A DNA stretch of 34,962 bases from Lachnospiraceae bacterium (GTDB lineage: Bacteria; Bacillota; Clostridia; Lachnospirales; Lachnospiraceae), in NCBI GenBank assembly GCA_910575835.1, contig CAJTGB010000044.1, forward strand, positions 1 to 34,962, in the 5' to 3' direction. The position numbers and the translations under genes were made by a program. Numbering within the stretch: the stretch's first letter is position 1; each line of letters opens with the position of its first letter. Shown here piece after piece: positions 34,834 through 34,962 of the stretch. Below the pieces are notes generated by a model that saw nothing but the letters and a program-made list of their open reading frames with translations, was not told where the DNA came from and did not search any database.

Positions 34834-34962
34834 GTAAGTAGGAAATAATCCGTATCTGTCAATTCATGTGTATTTCTGATACAATCACTTCAAATTATGG
34901 AGGTATTGCCTATGGATAAAAATGAACTTACAAAGACAGAACTCTGGACAAAACGTATCCAG
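34834..34962 (+). mobile_element. IS66-family element, left end, cut by window
   Basis: GTAAGT at 34834 resembles the GTAAGC start of IS66 terminal repeats, and the first IS66-type gene begins 78 bases inside. The element continues past the window edge. Its insertion truncated the brnT-like gene. Confidence 0.65.
34912..34962 (+). CDS. tnpA: IS66 accessory protein TnpA, partial
   Basis: The first 17 codons read MDKNELTKTELWTKRIQ, matching the start of TnpA, the small helix-turn-helix accessory protein encoded first in IS66 elements. GGAGG precedes the ATG. The rest of the gene lies beyond the window. Confidence 0.7.
   Translation, partial: MDKNELTKTELWTKRIQ

Overview
The window is a stack of nested mobile elements in a Clostridia-type (Firmicutes) genome. 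Strong GGAGG ribosome-binding sites, ATGA gene overlaps, TTG/GTG starts and the families present (Tn1549/CTn-like conjugation genes, large serine recombinases, WYL regulators, IS66/IS21 fragments) fit a gut Lachnospiraceae or Oscillospiraceae host. This is inferred from gene content only; no rRNA or tRNA gene was seen. Composition is a mosaic: the conjugation backbone is very GC-rich, while the cargo genes and the right flank are AT-rich.

Layout. (1) 1-3212: a complete recombinase-in-trio (RIT) element, three overlapping tyrosine recombinases on the minus strand between 47-bp terminal inverted repeats. (2) About 3213-10440: right part of an integrative mobilizable element carrying an RlmA-like 23S rRNA methyltransferase behind an 8-residue macrolide-type leader peptide, a MobA/MobL relaxase, a CHC2 primase, a VapE-like helicase, an iteron-like repeat cluster, a small protein and a large serine recombinase. 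It sits inside the Maff2-type gene of the next element, whose last codons resume at 10440. (3) About 10440-28600: right part of a Tn1549/CTn-like integrative conjugative element (ICE): VirB6-like protein, SpoVG-domain protein, two DNA methyltransferases, PrgI, VirB4, C40 peptidase, DUF4315, DUF4366, two Cys-rich proteins, MobC, relaxase, XRE regulator, sigma-like protein, small conserved protein and serine integrase. Two AT-rich cargo modules interrupt it (20561-21064 and about 23050-25190). The ICE ends in an IS21-type istB gene. (4) 28600-34962: AT-rich flank with a receiver-less winged-helix regulator, a 25-residue membrane peptide, a WYL regulator/UDG-like/MFS operon, fossils of a relaxase, a transposase and an Rpn-type nuclease, a brnTA pair whose toxin gene is cut by an IS66 element, and the start of that IS66.

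How it works together. The ICE genes encode a type IV secretion apparatus (VirB6, PrgI/VirB3-like, VirB4, a wall-opening peptidase), DNA processing (MobC, relaxase, probable oriT behind the relaxase) and integration/excision. The mobilizable element has its own relaxase, replication genes and integrase, so it could use the ICE channel, but its insertion breaks the ICE Maff2-type gene.

The most unusual signal is a palindrome with core GGGACA-N3-TGTCCC, found ten times between 11.4 and 26.8 kb, always at or near gene boundaries of the ICE backbone and in none of the inserted elements or flanks. It looks like an element-wide operator or segregation site. Other points of interest are the mirror-symmetric six-site array of the RIT element, the leader peptide of the methyltransferase gene, the CGTTGC repeats beside the primase/helicase genes, and a relaxase gene whose expected start codon reads ACG.
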